From Clostridiaceae bacterium (GTDB taxonomy: Bacteria; Bacillota; Clostridia; Lachnospirales; Lachnospiraceae), in the NCBI GenBank assembly GCA_910575585.1, contig CAJTGF010000004.1, forward strand, positions 1 to 64,000: a DNA stretch of 64,000 nt, in the 5' to 3' direction. The position numbers and the translations under genes were made by a program. A model generated the notes under the pieces. It ran no database searches, was not told the DNA's origin, and saw only the letters and a program-made list of their open reading frames with translations. Each line of letters opens with the position of its first letter. The stretch's first letter is position 1. Below are positions 40,868 to 48,319 of the stretch, piece after piece.

Positions 40868-41030
40868 ATGTACTCTCGGAATCTCTCTTGCACCTGCCTT
40901 TGTGGATGATTTTCCGTCATATGCATATAAATTTAATCAACGTATGTTCCACGTACGCCTCATAAATTTATGCACATCTGACAAAAAATCATCTCACAAA
41001 ATCAGGCACAAAGAGACTCCGAGAGTACAT
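40868..41030 (+). repeat. 163-bp MITE-like element with TSD
   Basis: Perfect 13-bp terminal inverted repeats ATGTACTCTCGGA and TCCGAGAGTACAT, flanked on both sides by TAAG (40864-40867, 41031-41034), a 4-bp target duplication. The whole unit is partly palindromic and codes for nothing. A related copy with a degraded right end lies at 47920-48070. Confidence 0.8.
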
Positions 41031-41249
41031 TAAGCAGAGAGGGATGGCAGACAGAAACCTAAATTTATCGGAAGATGATGAAAAAAATGAAAAAATGCAC
41101 ATAAAATACGAAAAATACATAATAAATATAAAATGCATACAAAATACACAGAATTAAATGTGTAATCCTAGAAAAAATTAAAATTAATAAGTGAAATTGA
41201 TTAAATTACAAAATATAATAAAATATTTAAAAATATAAGCAAAAAAGTG

Positions 41250-41278
41250 TTGACAAATTAAGCGTAATTAGCTATAAT
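41250..41278 (+). promoter_or_regulatory. perfect consensus sigma-A promoter
   Basis: TTGACA (41250-41255), 17-bp spacer, TATAAT (41273-41278). It is the only fully consensus promoter I found in the window and has no ordinary gene downstream; it drives the candidate RNA below. Confidence 0.88.
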
Positions 41279-41284
41279 AAAGAC

Positions 41285-41780
41285 AACAAAAAGAAATTAA
41301 AAAGTTAGAGACAATATCAATCAGATATTCAAGAACTAACAAATACGAAAGAAGGAGGTACGGACCACCAAAAACTTAACTTTTGTTTCATTTATCAAAT
41401 GAAGATGTCAATCGGAAGGAGGTAGATGAGACCAGGACCCCCTTATACTATATCAGCAGGCCCGGTACATAAAGGCTGCGGGTTCCGATTCTGAAATGTT
41501 AAGAGGAGACGGTTGTTTGGCAGTATGACGAGAAAGTATTGCTGGTGCGGCAGGGATCTTTTGGAAGATAACATAGGATTAGAGATAGAAGAGGTGTATT
41601 CGCAGAAAGGGAAGCAAGATATAGGAAAGGTACACAATTAAATATAGAAATCTTAGGGATAAGGTCAAAAGGGACCAAAAGATCCTTAAGAAATCCAAGA
41701 CAAGAGAGGTAAAGTCCAATGGATGAGATAGTATGAGAAGCAAGTATCGGCGATGAGAGAACGATACTTGCTTCTGTTAT
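41285..41780 (+). ncRNA. candidate structured non-coding RNA, about 490 nt
   Basis: It starts under a perfect promoter and ends at a 13-bp perfect hairpin (GAAGCAAGTATCG, 41737-41749; CGATACTTGCTTC, 41762-41774). Internal pairings include AATCGGAA (41410-41417) with TTCCGATT (41484-41491), and a two-tier stem around 41650-41693 (TCTTAGGGAT/ATCCTTAAGA enclosing GGTC/GACC). Two AAGGAGG-type sites (41352, 41416) precede only very short frames: 21 codons from 41426 and about 38 codons from 41525 (KYCWCGRD). A peptide-encoding transcript is the alternative. No known RNA family recognised. Confidence 0.5.
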
Positions 41781-41943
41781 TGAGGTTTTCCGGTTATTTG
41801 CGGATACGGAAGAAGTGAAAAAATTATATGTTTTCCCATATCCTTTCCGGGATGGCTGGGAAAGGCCGCTTTATTTTTCTTTTGTGCCGACAGAAGCGGC
41901 ATTGGAAGAAATGAGGACCATAATTAAAATATCTAATTTTTGA
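41737..41943 (+). pseudogene. coding remnant of unknown protein
   Basis: An open frame without a start encodes about 68 residues ending ...KLYVFPYPFRDGWERPLYFSFVPTEAALEEMRTIIKISNF and stops at 41941-41943. Composition is protein-like. It overlaps the hairpin assigned to the RNA terminator. It looks like the end of a lost gene; identity unknown. Confidence 0.35.
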
Positions 41944-41951
41944 CAGAATTA

Positions 41952-42182
41952 ATGAAATTAAGGCTATCCCGTATCATGACATTCCGGTTGGGATTCTTTG
42001 GACCGTTTTTTATTGACACCAGTTATTTTCTGGTTCAGCTTTTTGCCTTTGAGGCAATTTACGGGCATGTGGATAAAATCCGTGGATGGGGGCATGGAGA
42101 AATCCTTGTTTTTGTAGGAACATTTTCCCTGATCAATGCCCTTAACATGATAAAATTGAAAAAATTCCGGTACGCGGATTAA
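41952..42182 (+). pseudogene. ABC-2 type permease, N-terminal fragment
   Basis: From ATG 41952: MKLRLSRIMTFRLGFFGPFFIDTSYFLVQLFAFEAIYGHVDKIRGWGHGEILVFVGTFSLINALNM, the first two membrane segments of an ABC-2 (DUF990-type) exporter permease. The similarity breaks at IKLKKFRYAD and a stop follows; the remaining two thirds and any ATPase are missing. Confidence 0.65.
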
Positions 42183-42457
42183 TAGAGATCCGTTTCTTCT
42201 TCAGATGCAAAATAGGCGCGTTAAATATCAAAAAGTTCTTCAGATTGCAGGGCCAGGATAAGTGCGCCCTCAAAATGGCAACTGCCTAAAAAATGGTGGA
42301 ATATCTATCTGCTATACGCAGCAAAAACCATCTAAAATCAACATTTCTGAAAATTAACAGCAATATATTCAGTTTTCAAAGTTCCTATCACCAAAAGGAT
42401 AAAACACAAATATCCTTTTGACTCCCTAACCCGGATAAACCGGAACTTTAAATTCGT
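42183..42457 (+). other. intergenic, no gene seen
   Basis: AT-rich sequence between the permease fragment and the hairpin element. It holds short inverted pairs such as AAAAGGATA (42393-42401) with TATCCTTTT (42411-42419). Nothing else supported. Confidence 0.4.
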
Positions 42458-42750
42458 TATGTTGCTGTATTGTTGAGTGAGCAATGGGGCCGATTTAGTC
42501 GTGAAGCCAGTCAGAGAAGGAGAGATGTCCCGTCCGGGTTCAGATATGCCAAACATTCCGATGAGCCCAAAACGGAAATCAGTCGGGATTAGGCCCTCCT
42601 GCTTTCCTGGTCTCATCTCCATGGCATATATTCACCCTGCCGGGACATCTCTCCTCTGACTGGCCCCACGACAATCCCCGCCCATTTGCCCACTCAACAA
42701 TCCAACAATTCCATTATTTTGCCATTTTGCGCAAGAAATCGTTCTTAAGG
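42458..42750 (+). repeat. long hairpin element, copy 1
   Basis: Outer arms 42469-42506 and 42664-42703 pair imperfectly (GTTGAGTG.../...CACTCAAC). An inner stem 42507-42532 pairs with 42641-42663 over 23 bp with a 3-nt bulge. A 108-nt loop (42533-42640) has nested pairs ATATGCC/GGCATAT and GATGAG/CTCATC. The loop is conserved in the copy at 55787-56040, but the stem sequence there is different and still fully paired. No protein is credible. Confidence 0.75.
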
Positions 42751-42776
42751 GTCTAATCATATCATAAAGTTATTTG

Positions 42777-42800
42777 AAAACACGCTCTAGAGCGTGTTTT
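42777..42800 (-). terminator. palindromic terminator of the radical-SAM gene
   Basis: AAAACACGCTCTAGAGCGTGTTTT is a perfect 24-bp palindrome just past the gene stop, ending in T on either strand. Confidence 0.6.
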
Positions 42801-42802
42801 AG

Positions 42803-43786
42803 TCAGACGCCTTCCAGATCAAAAGGAGGCGTATATTCTTCTTTCGCGCTGGTTTTTTCCTGCATATATCCATCTGTCAAGCCAAGTCCAATGGCATGAT
42901 CCAACACTTTTTCATATTCATAGGTTGTGATTTTGCGGTTCAGGTCCGGGTAGCTGCCAGTGTCTTTTACCAGGTGGCAGGGGGTGTACTGGCTTAAAAG
43001 GCTTAGGCGGTAATGGCCCTGGGGCAGGGTGTCTTTTATCCATTCAAGGAGTTTGAAGGAGTCCTCCTTTTGGCTGGGGAGGACCATGTGGCGAATAATG
43101 ACGCCGGATTGCAGGATCCCGTTGTTGTCCATTACCGGGGGGCCGGACTGGCTTACCATTTGGGCGATGGCCCGGGAGGCGAAGGAAAAGTAATCCTTTG
43201 CCCCAGAGCAGCGGGCAGCCAGAGGGGAGCTGTAGTATTTTAGATCGGGAAGCCAGATGTCCACATAGGGTTTTAAGGCTTTGACGATCTCCGGCCTCTC
43301 ATAACCGCCGCAGTTGTAGACTACCGGTATGGTCAAATGAGGGCGGACCAGCCGGAGGGCGGCGGTTACGGAGGGCAGGTAGTGGGTTGCGGTGACCAGG
43401 TTGATGTTGTGGGCCCCCTGGTCCTCAAGGTCAAGGAAGATGGCCGCAAGCCTTTGGACGCTTACTTCTTTGCCAAATCTTTGGTGGCTGATCACATGGT
43501 TTTGGCAGAAGCAGCAGCCCAGGGCGCATCCGCTGAAAAATACGGTCCCGCTGCCGCGGCATCCGCTGATGCAGGGTTCCTCCCAGTGGTGAAGGGCAGC
43601 TCTGGCTATTTTAACGTTTGCTCCGCTTTGGCAGAATCCGGCATAGGGACCGGAGCCGGTGGGGGAGGACTTGTCCGGATAGCCGGCCGAAATGCGCGTC
43701 CGGTCAGCATGACACTGGCGGGGGCACAGCCGGCAGTCTTTGTAATCATAGGGAAACGGGGAGGCAGCAATGGCTCGTTTTTTCAT
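42803..43786 (-). CDS. radical SAM protein, PflA-like
   Basis: 327 residues, minus strand. The [4Fe-4S]-SAM motif is CALGCCFC (CX3CX2C) in FFSGCALGCCFCQNHVIS, preceded by an N-terminal Cys-rich segment (CRLCPRQCHADR). NLVTATHYLPS and VVYNCGGYERPE fit the PflA-like subgroup. Such proteins are often labelled pyruvate formate-lyase activating-like, but no glycyl-radical enzyme is nearby, so the substrate is unknown. Divergent from azlCD. Confidence 0.87.
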   Translation of the reverse strand: MKKRAIAASPFPYDYKDCRLCPRQCHADRTRISAGYPDKSSPTGSGPYAGFCQSGANVKIARAALHHWEEPCISGCRGSGTVFFSGCALGCCFCQNHVISHQRFGKEVSVQRLAAIFLDLEDQGAHNINLVTATHYLPSVTAALRLVRPHLTIPVVYNCGGYERPEIVKALKPYVDIWLPDLKYYSSPLAARCSGAKDYFSFASRAIAQMVSQSGPPVMDNNGILQSGVIIRHMVLPSQKEDSFKLLEWIKDTLPQGHYRLSLLSQYTPCHLVKDTGSYPDLNRKITTYEYEKVLDHAIGLGLTDGYMQEKTSAKEEYTPPFDLEGV

Positions 43787-43808
43787 CTGCTTTTTACCTT
43801 CACTTTCA

Positions 43809-43837
43809 TTGACAAATCATGGGGAAAGGAATAAAAT
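43809..43837 (+). promoter_or_regulatory. promoter of azlCD
   Basis: TTGACA (43809-43814), 17-bp spacer, TAAAAT (43832-43837). Confidence 0.75.
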
Positions 43838-43892
43838 ACTGATACTATTATAAACACGACAAAGAAAAAAGCAAGAAGGGGAAACAGAGATT

Positions 43893-44621
43893 ATGAGAAA
43901 GAAAGCCGCTCTTGCCCTGGGCTATGCATTTCCCAAGACGATCCCTGTAATGGTGGGGTATCTGTTTCTTGGGACGGCATACGGGATTTTGATGAAGGTG
44001 AACGGATACGGGATTTTCTGGGCATTGGCCATGAGCCTGTTTGTGTATGCAGGAAGCCTGCAATATATGGGGGTGACCCTTTTGACGGCTGCGGTAAGCC
44101 CGATATACGCGTTTTTCATGGGGCTGATGATAAATGCCCGCCATCTTTTTTACGGAATCTCCATGCTGGGAACGTACCGGGATCTGAAACGGTTTAAGCC
44201 GTACCTGATCTTTGCCCTTACGGATGAAACGTTTTCTGTTCTGTGCAGCGAGAATGTGCCAAGGGCTATTGAACGGGAGTGGGTGTATCTGTGGGTGTCG
44301 GTTCTCGACCAGTGTTACTGGGTTTTGGGAAGTATCCTGGGAAGCGTTTTGGGCGGTATGATCGTCTTTGATACCAAGGGGCTGGATTTTGCGCTGACGG
44401 CGCTGTTTGTAGTGATCTTTACAGACCAGTGGAAGAGCCGCAGGGATCACAGGCCGGCGCTGGTGGGAGTGGCCAGCTCCGTGGCATGTGTCATAGTTTT
44501 CGGCGCCCAGGCGTTTATCATTCCTGCCATGGTGGTGATCTTGGCGGTGTTAAGCCTGTGGTATCGGAGATGGGAAAACGGATCGAGAAAGAACGGGAAG
44601 GAGGCTGGGAAGAATGGATAG
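43893..44621 (+). CDS. azlC: AzlC-family branched-chain amino acid exporter subunit
   Basis: 242 residues from ATG 43893. Seven or more hydrophobic segments, with the family block FVYAGSLQYMGVTLL and INARHLFYGISML. AzlC and AzlD together export branched-chain amino acids or analogues. The stop overlaps azlD by 8 nt. The charged C-terminal tail is cytoplasmic. Confidence 0.9.
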   Translation: MRKKAALALGYAFPKTIPVMVGYLFLGTAYGILMKVNGYGIFWALAMSLFVYAGSLQYMGVTLLTAAVSPIYAFFMGLMINARHLFYGISMLGTYRDLKRFKPYLIFALTDETFSVLCSENVPRAIEREWVYLWVSVLDQCYWVLGSILGSVLGGMIVFDTKGLDFALTALFVVIFTDQWKSRRDHRPALVGVASSVACVIVFGAQAFIIPAMVVILAVLSLWYRRWENGSRKNGKEAGKNG

Positions 44622-44958
44622 CGTGACGGCCGGTATGGGCAATGGAGCATGGATCGTGGCTGCGCTGGCCGGGGCAACGTTGATCACCCGGTTTCTGCCC
44701 TTTCTTTTGTTTCCGGCGGGCAGGGAGATCCCTAAGTATGTAGAGTATCTGGGGAAGACACTTCCCTATGCCACCATCGGACTTTTGGTGGTGTACTGTC
44801 TGAAAGATGTCCAGGTGTCGGGGGCATTCCATGGGCTGCCGGAGATGATCGCGGTGTCGGTTACTGTGGGGCTTCACTGGTGGAAGGGGAATTCCCTGTT
44901 CAGCATTGGCGTGGGCACAGTGGTGTACATGGTGCTGGTGCAGAGGGTATTTGTGTAG
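44614..44958 (+). CDS. azlD: AzlD-family transporter subunit
   Basis: 114 residues from ATG 44614 (AAGGAGG at 44598-44604). Four membrane segments and TLITRFLPFLLFPAGREIPKYVEYLGKTLPYATIGLLVVYCL, the AzlD signature. Small partner of AzlC in one operon. Confidence 0.9.
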   Translation: MDSVTAGMGNGAWIVAALAGATLITRFLPFLLFPAGREIPKYVEYLGKTLPYATIGLLVVYCLKDVQVSGAFHGLPEMIAVSVTVGLHWWKGNSLFSIGVGTVVYMVLVQRVFV

Positions 44959-44994
44959 AAAAGGGGCTGTGTTTTGGGAAACACAGCCCCTTTT
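44959..44994 (+). terminator. terminator of azlCD
   Basis: AAAAGGGGCTGTGTTT (44959-44974) and AAACACAGCCCCTTTT (44979-44994): a perfect 16-bp stem, usable in both directions. Confidence 0.92.
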
Positions 44995-45034
44995 CTGCAG
45001 ATTTTGAAAGCTTTGCACTGACGGCAATGCCTGG

Positions 45035-45211
45035 TTACTTAAACGCTTCCGGGTCCTTGGATGCGGCGGGAGTCAGATAGGGAAAGATCTCCTCGTAGGC
45101 TTCCAGTTCGTCATCGGTTTCGGGAAGGGCGGGGATCAGTCCGGTACACTCCATGGCGCAGGCTGCCGGGTTGTCCAGGTAATCGTCCTTGTCTTCGTTA
45201 TAGATCGTCAT
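45035..45211 (-). CDS. small conserved protein of unknown function (58 aa)
   Basis: 58 residues, minus strand; the ATG at 45211 is favoured over a GTG at 45220 by spacing to GAGG. The sequence MTIYNEDKDDYLDNPAACAMECTGLIPALPETDDELEAYEEIFPYL is very acidic. I believe similar short proteins occur in Lachnospiraceae, but no function is known. Confidence 0.6.
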   Translation of the reverse strand: MTIYNEDKDDYLDNPAACAMECTGLIPALPETDDELEAYEEIFPYLTPAASKDPEAFK

Positions 45212-45582
45212 TTTTATCACCTCATCATTAGTATGGGCTTAGCAAAAGAAAGTATGTATGGTTTTAAAAATTTTTGTGCATATGTGGGAAAATCAGCCGC
45301 AAATTGTGACGCGCGTCTGTCAGAAAGCAATTTTCAAACACGATCTAGTAGAAGGCGCCCAATGGCAGCGTACCAGGCCAGACATCGCCGGAGACGATTT
45401 GGAATGGCGGACAGGGTTACCGTTTGCTGGGATCAGTAAGCAAAAAAGCATTTTAGTCTATATGGAGAACACATGAAATTATGTTTTTTTCCGCATTCCC
45501 CATGATATAATGCAGATACATGAAGGGGATGCGAAAGGATGCAGACTCCGGGGAATACATTAATGAGGTGGAGGAAAAGAAG
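45212..45582 (+). other. intergenic region upstream of the sugar-binding lipoprotein gene
   Basis: Contains ATTTTCAAACACGATCTAG (45330-45348), a variant of the motif at 39128 and 42774, then a GC-richer stretch (45350-45440) with no supported gene, and an extended -10 TGATATAAT (45503-45511) that may start the next gene. Confidence 0.4.
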
Positions 45583-46872
45583 ATGAATCAGAAAAGATGG
45601 TTATCAGCGATGTTGGCGGGGACTATGGCGTTTTCACTGACAGCCTGCGGAGGAGGCGGTCAAAGTGGGAACGGGGACAGCAGTAAGGATTCCAGTAATT
45701 CTCTCACCGTTGCCATCTGGGACAACAACCAGCTTCCGGGGCTGAAAGAGATCATGGGGGACTTTACGGCTCAGAGCGGGATCAATGTGGAGATTCAGGT
45801 GGTTCCGTGGGATCAGTACTGGACTCTTCTGGAGGCGGGGGCCCAGGGCGGCGAACTGCCGGACGTGTTTTGGATGCACTCTAATTACAGCCAGAAATTT
45901 ATGAGCAATGACATTTTGCTGGATCTGACAGACCGGATTGCCCAGAGCGAAACCATTGACATGGGCAATTATTATGAGGATATTGCAGGATTGTACCAGC
46001 TGGATCAGAAGACTTATGCCATTCCCAAGGATTATGACACCATTGGGCTCTGGTACAACAAGACCATGTTTGACGAGGCGGGCATTGCCTATCCGGATGA
46101 AAGCTGGACCTGGGAGACCTTTGCCGAGGCGGCAGAGAAGCTGACCAAGGAGGATGGCAGCCAGTACGGTTTTACCTCACCGGCCAGTTTTAACCAGGAC
46201 GGATACTACAACCTTATCTACAGCATGGGCGGTTCCGTGTTAAGCGAGGACAAGACCCAGTCTAATTGGGATTCTCCGGAGACAGTCAAGGCCATGAACT
46301 GGTGGTACGACAATCTGGTGGCAAAGGCCATGCCTACCCAGCAGGTGATGGCGGAGAATACGCCGGATGTTATGCTTGGGTCCGGCAAGGCGGCCATGGT
46401 CTTTCAGGGCTCCTGGATGGTGGCTGCTATGAAAGGAAATGAGTACATTGTGGAAAACTGTGATGTGGCAGTGCTTCCAAAGTCTGATGCAGGAAAACGG
46501 ATTTCCATTTACAACGGCCTTGGATGGGCGGCATCAGCCAAAAGTTCCAATGCGGAGGGCGCATGGAAGCTTCTGGAATATCTGGGAGGCGAGGATGCCC
46601 AGAAAAAACAGGCTCAGCTGGGAGTGACCATGTCGGCGTTCATGGGTACTTCCGATACCTGGGTAGAGTGTGCGCCGGAGTTTAACCTTCAGGCATATCT
46701 GGATATGGCCCAGGACATGGTGATCCGTCCCTACACCAGAAATACCAAAGCCTGGGAGGATTATTCCCAGGAGACTATGGTGAAAGCCTACACAGGGGAT
46801 ATGACCATGGAGGCGGTGTGCAGTGACATTGCCGCGTATATGAACGAGCAGATCGCGGATGAGCAGAGATAA
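45583..46872 (+). CDS. sugar ABC transporter substrate-binding lipoprotein (family 1)
   Basis: 429 residues from ATG 45583. Lipobox FSLTAC, followed by a family 1 solute-binding fold: NVEIQVVPWDQYWTLLEAGAQGGELPDVFWMH, DYDTIGLWYNKTMFDEAG and MVFQGSWMV. It would deliver a sugar or oligosaccharide to membrane permeases. No permease or ATPase genes adjoin it; the converging AraC-type gene could control it. A strong terminator follows. Confidence 0.88.
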   Translation: MNQKRWLSAMLAGTMAFSLTACGGGGQSGNGDSSKDSSNSLTVAIWDNNQLPGLKEIMGDFTAQSGINVEIQVVPWDQYWTLLEAGAQGGELPDVFWMHSNYSQKFMSNDILLDLTDRIAQSETIDMGNYYEDIAGLYQLDQKTYAIPKDYDTIGLWYNKTMFDEAGIAYPDESWTWETFAEAAEKLTKEDGSQYGFTSPASFNQDGYYNLIYSMGGSVLSEDKTQSNWDSPETVKAMNWWYDNLVAKAMPTQQVMAENTPDVMLGSGKAAMVFQGSWMVAAMKGNEYIVENCDVAVLPKSDAGKRISIYNGLGWAASAKSSNAEGAWKLLEYLGGEDAQKKQAQLGVTMSAFMGTSDTWVECAPEFNLQAYLDMAQDMVIRPYTRNTKAWEDYSQETMVKAYTGDMTMEAVCSDIAAYMNEQIADEQR

Positions 46873-46901
46873 AGGGATTTAAATCCCTGTCGTTAGGAAT
46901 G

Positions 46902-46962
46902 GCCGTTTCCCGCCAGGACGGAACAAGGTATGGACAGGTTCCGGGCGGGAGACGGCTTTTTT
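46902..46962. terminator. terminator between the convergent SBP and AraC genes
   Basis: GCCGTTTCCCGCC (46902-46914) pairs with GGCGGGAGACGGC (46944-46956), one mismatch, followed by T6. Confidence 0.85.
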
Positions 46963-46972
46963 GGCGCCGGGA

Positions 46973-47896
46973 TCAGCTTTTTGAGGATAAGGGCAGTGCA
47001 TTCTGGGTTACTATGTGCTGCCGGTAATTCTTAGGGCTGAGGCCGTAGGCATTTTTGAACATTTTGGAAAATGTCAGAGGATTATCATAGCCGATATGGG
47101 ATGCCACCTCCTGGATGGACAGGTCCGTGGTGCGCAGCAGACGGCTTCCCTGGTCCAGGCGGTAGGAGAGAAGATATTCCTGGGGGGAAATGCTAAGCTT
47201 TTGCTTGAAAATATGGGTCAAATAGGAGCGGGTGATGCCGATGTAGGAGGCAATGTCGCTGATGCGGGCATTGCGGTAATTGGTGTGGATGTATTCTACC
47301 GCGTGGTTTACATAGATATCCGGGGAGTAGTCAAGGGGGCGGGGCTTGTGCTGCTGTTCCAGGTTCTGGTTCCTGGAATTGACGAGCAGGGCCAGGATTT
47401 CATACAGCAGGGCGGTGCGGGTCAGTTCGTTGGCAATGACCAGTTCGTGGTGGTTAAGGATTTTTTCGGTGAGAGCTAAAAACTCCTCCGGTTCCACATA
47501 AGCATCCCGGACAGGGCAGGCGGAAGTAAAGCCTGCTTTTTCCATATAATAGGCGGCTTTGCTGCCGCCGAAGGATACCCAGGTATAGTGCCAGGGATCT
47601 TTGGGATCTGCATAGTAGTAAGTCTCGATATCCGGGGGAATGGCGAAGATCTGTCCCCGCCCCAGGCGGTAGGATTGACCGTTTATCTCCAGGGTTCCTT
47701 TGCCGGACAGGATGAAATGGACGTGGAAATCATCCCGGATAACGGGGCCGTATGATTTGTCCGGAGGACAGTGTTCAATGCCGCAGACGGTGAGGAACAG
47801 TTCGGCATGCTCAATAGGGGAGCTGCCCAGCCAGCGGAAGGTGGCGCCGACCCGGTAGTTTGGCTGGGGGGACAAATAATCAGTGGTGGGAGACAT
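46973..47896 (-). CDS. AraC-family regulator with cupin sensor
   Basis: 307 residues, minus strand, start at 47896 (AAAGGAGG upstream); the longer frame to 47986 has no ribosome-binding site. N-terminal arabinose-binding cupin (FHVHFILSGKGTLEINGQSYRLGRGQIFAIPPDIETYY), C-terminal double HTH (ISDIASYIGITRSYLTHIFKQKLSISPQEYLLSYRL; IQEVASHIGYDNPLTFSKMFKNAYGLSPKNYR). Senses a sugar and probably controls transport or catabolic genes, perhaps the convergent SBP. Confidence 0.9.
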   Translation of the reverse strand: MSPTTDYLSPQPNYRVGATFRWLGSSPIEHAELFLTVCGIEHCPPDKSYGPVIRDDFHVHFILSGKGTLEINGQSYRLGRGQIFAIPPDIETYYYADPKDPWHYTWVSFGGSKAAYYMEKAGFTSACPVRDAYVEPEEFLALTEKILNHHELVIANELTRTALLYEILALLVNSRNQNLEQQHKPRPLDYSPDIYVNHAVEYIHTNYRNARISDIASYIGITRSYLTHIFKQKLSISPQEYLLSYRLDQGSRLLRTTDLSIQEVASHIGYDNPLTFSKMFKNAYGLSPKNYRQHIVTQNALPLSSKS

Positions 47897-47919
47897 GGGA
47901 GTTCCTCCTTTGGGATATG

Positions 47920-48070
47920 ATGCACTCTCGGAATCTCGCCTGCGCCTGCCTTGGTGACAGATTGGCTGATTTTCCGTCATATGCATATAAATTTAATCAA
48001 CGTATGTTCCACGTGTGCCTCATAAATTGATACCTTGTGGCGCAGAGTGCCGCCGCTCCGTAGGAGCATG
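47920..48070 (+). repeat. MITE-like element, degraded copy
   Basis: Left end ATGCACTCTCGGA and about 60 central bases (ATTTTCCGTCATATGCATAT... to CCTCATAAATT) match the 40868-41030 element almost exactly. The right end is eroded. It occupies the space between the divergent AraC and SBP genes, so it may affect their promoters. Confidence 0.7.
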
Positions 48071-48147
48071 TATTTTAGATTTATTTTAGCACAGGGCGGG
48101 GGATTTTTCTATTATCTTTTGCAGGAATCGAATTCTTACATGCAGTC

Positions 48148-48177
48148 TGGACAGAACCCTGTAGATGGTGGTATAAT
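48148..48177 (+). promoter_or_regulatory. promoter of the NitT/TauT-like operon
   Basis: TGGACA (48148-48153), 18-bp spacer, TATAAT (48172-48177). The 140-nt leader that follows has inverted pairs (GCAGCCTGTC; CAGGCAGGCCGC) but matches no riboswitch I know. Confidence 0.6.
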
Positions 48178-48319
48178 AAAAAACGCATATCATATCCGCA
48201 GCCTGTCGGTTGGAGATATGGTATCATATACAGGCAGGCCGCAAACCAGGCAGATGGATCTGCGGTCAGTATCACTAACCCGGAAGTATACTTACGGGAA
48301 AGAAAGAGAGGATTTTTAT

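Noticed and set aside
41424-41437. AGATGAGACCAGGA shared between the candidate RNA and the loops of the hairpin elements (complementary strand)
   Set aside because: Matches of 14 bases are expected by chance among all pairs in 64 kb, and the flanks do not align.
42338-42622. Open frames starting MEMRPGKQEGL in both hairpin elements (also 55789-55992)
   Set aside because: The shared start merely translates the conserved loop; the frames diverge and cross the stems, so they are by-products of the hairpin.
45350-45477. Short frames upstream of the sugar-binding gene (for example ending SILVYMENT)
   Set aside because: No ribosome-binding site, no recognisable domain and several competing frames; left as intergenic.
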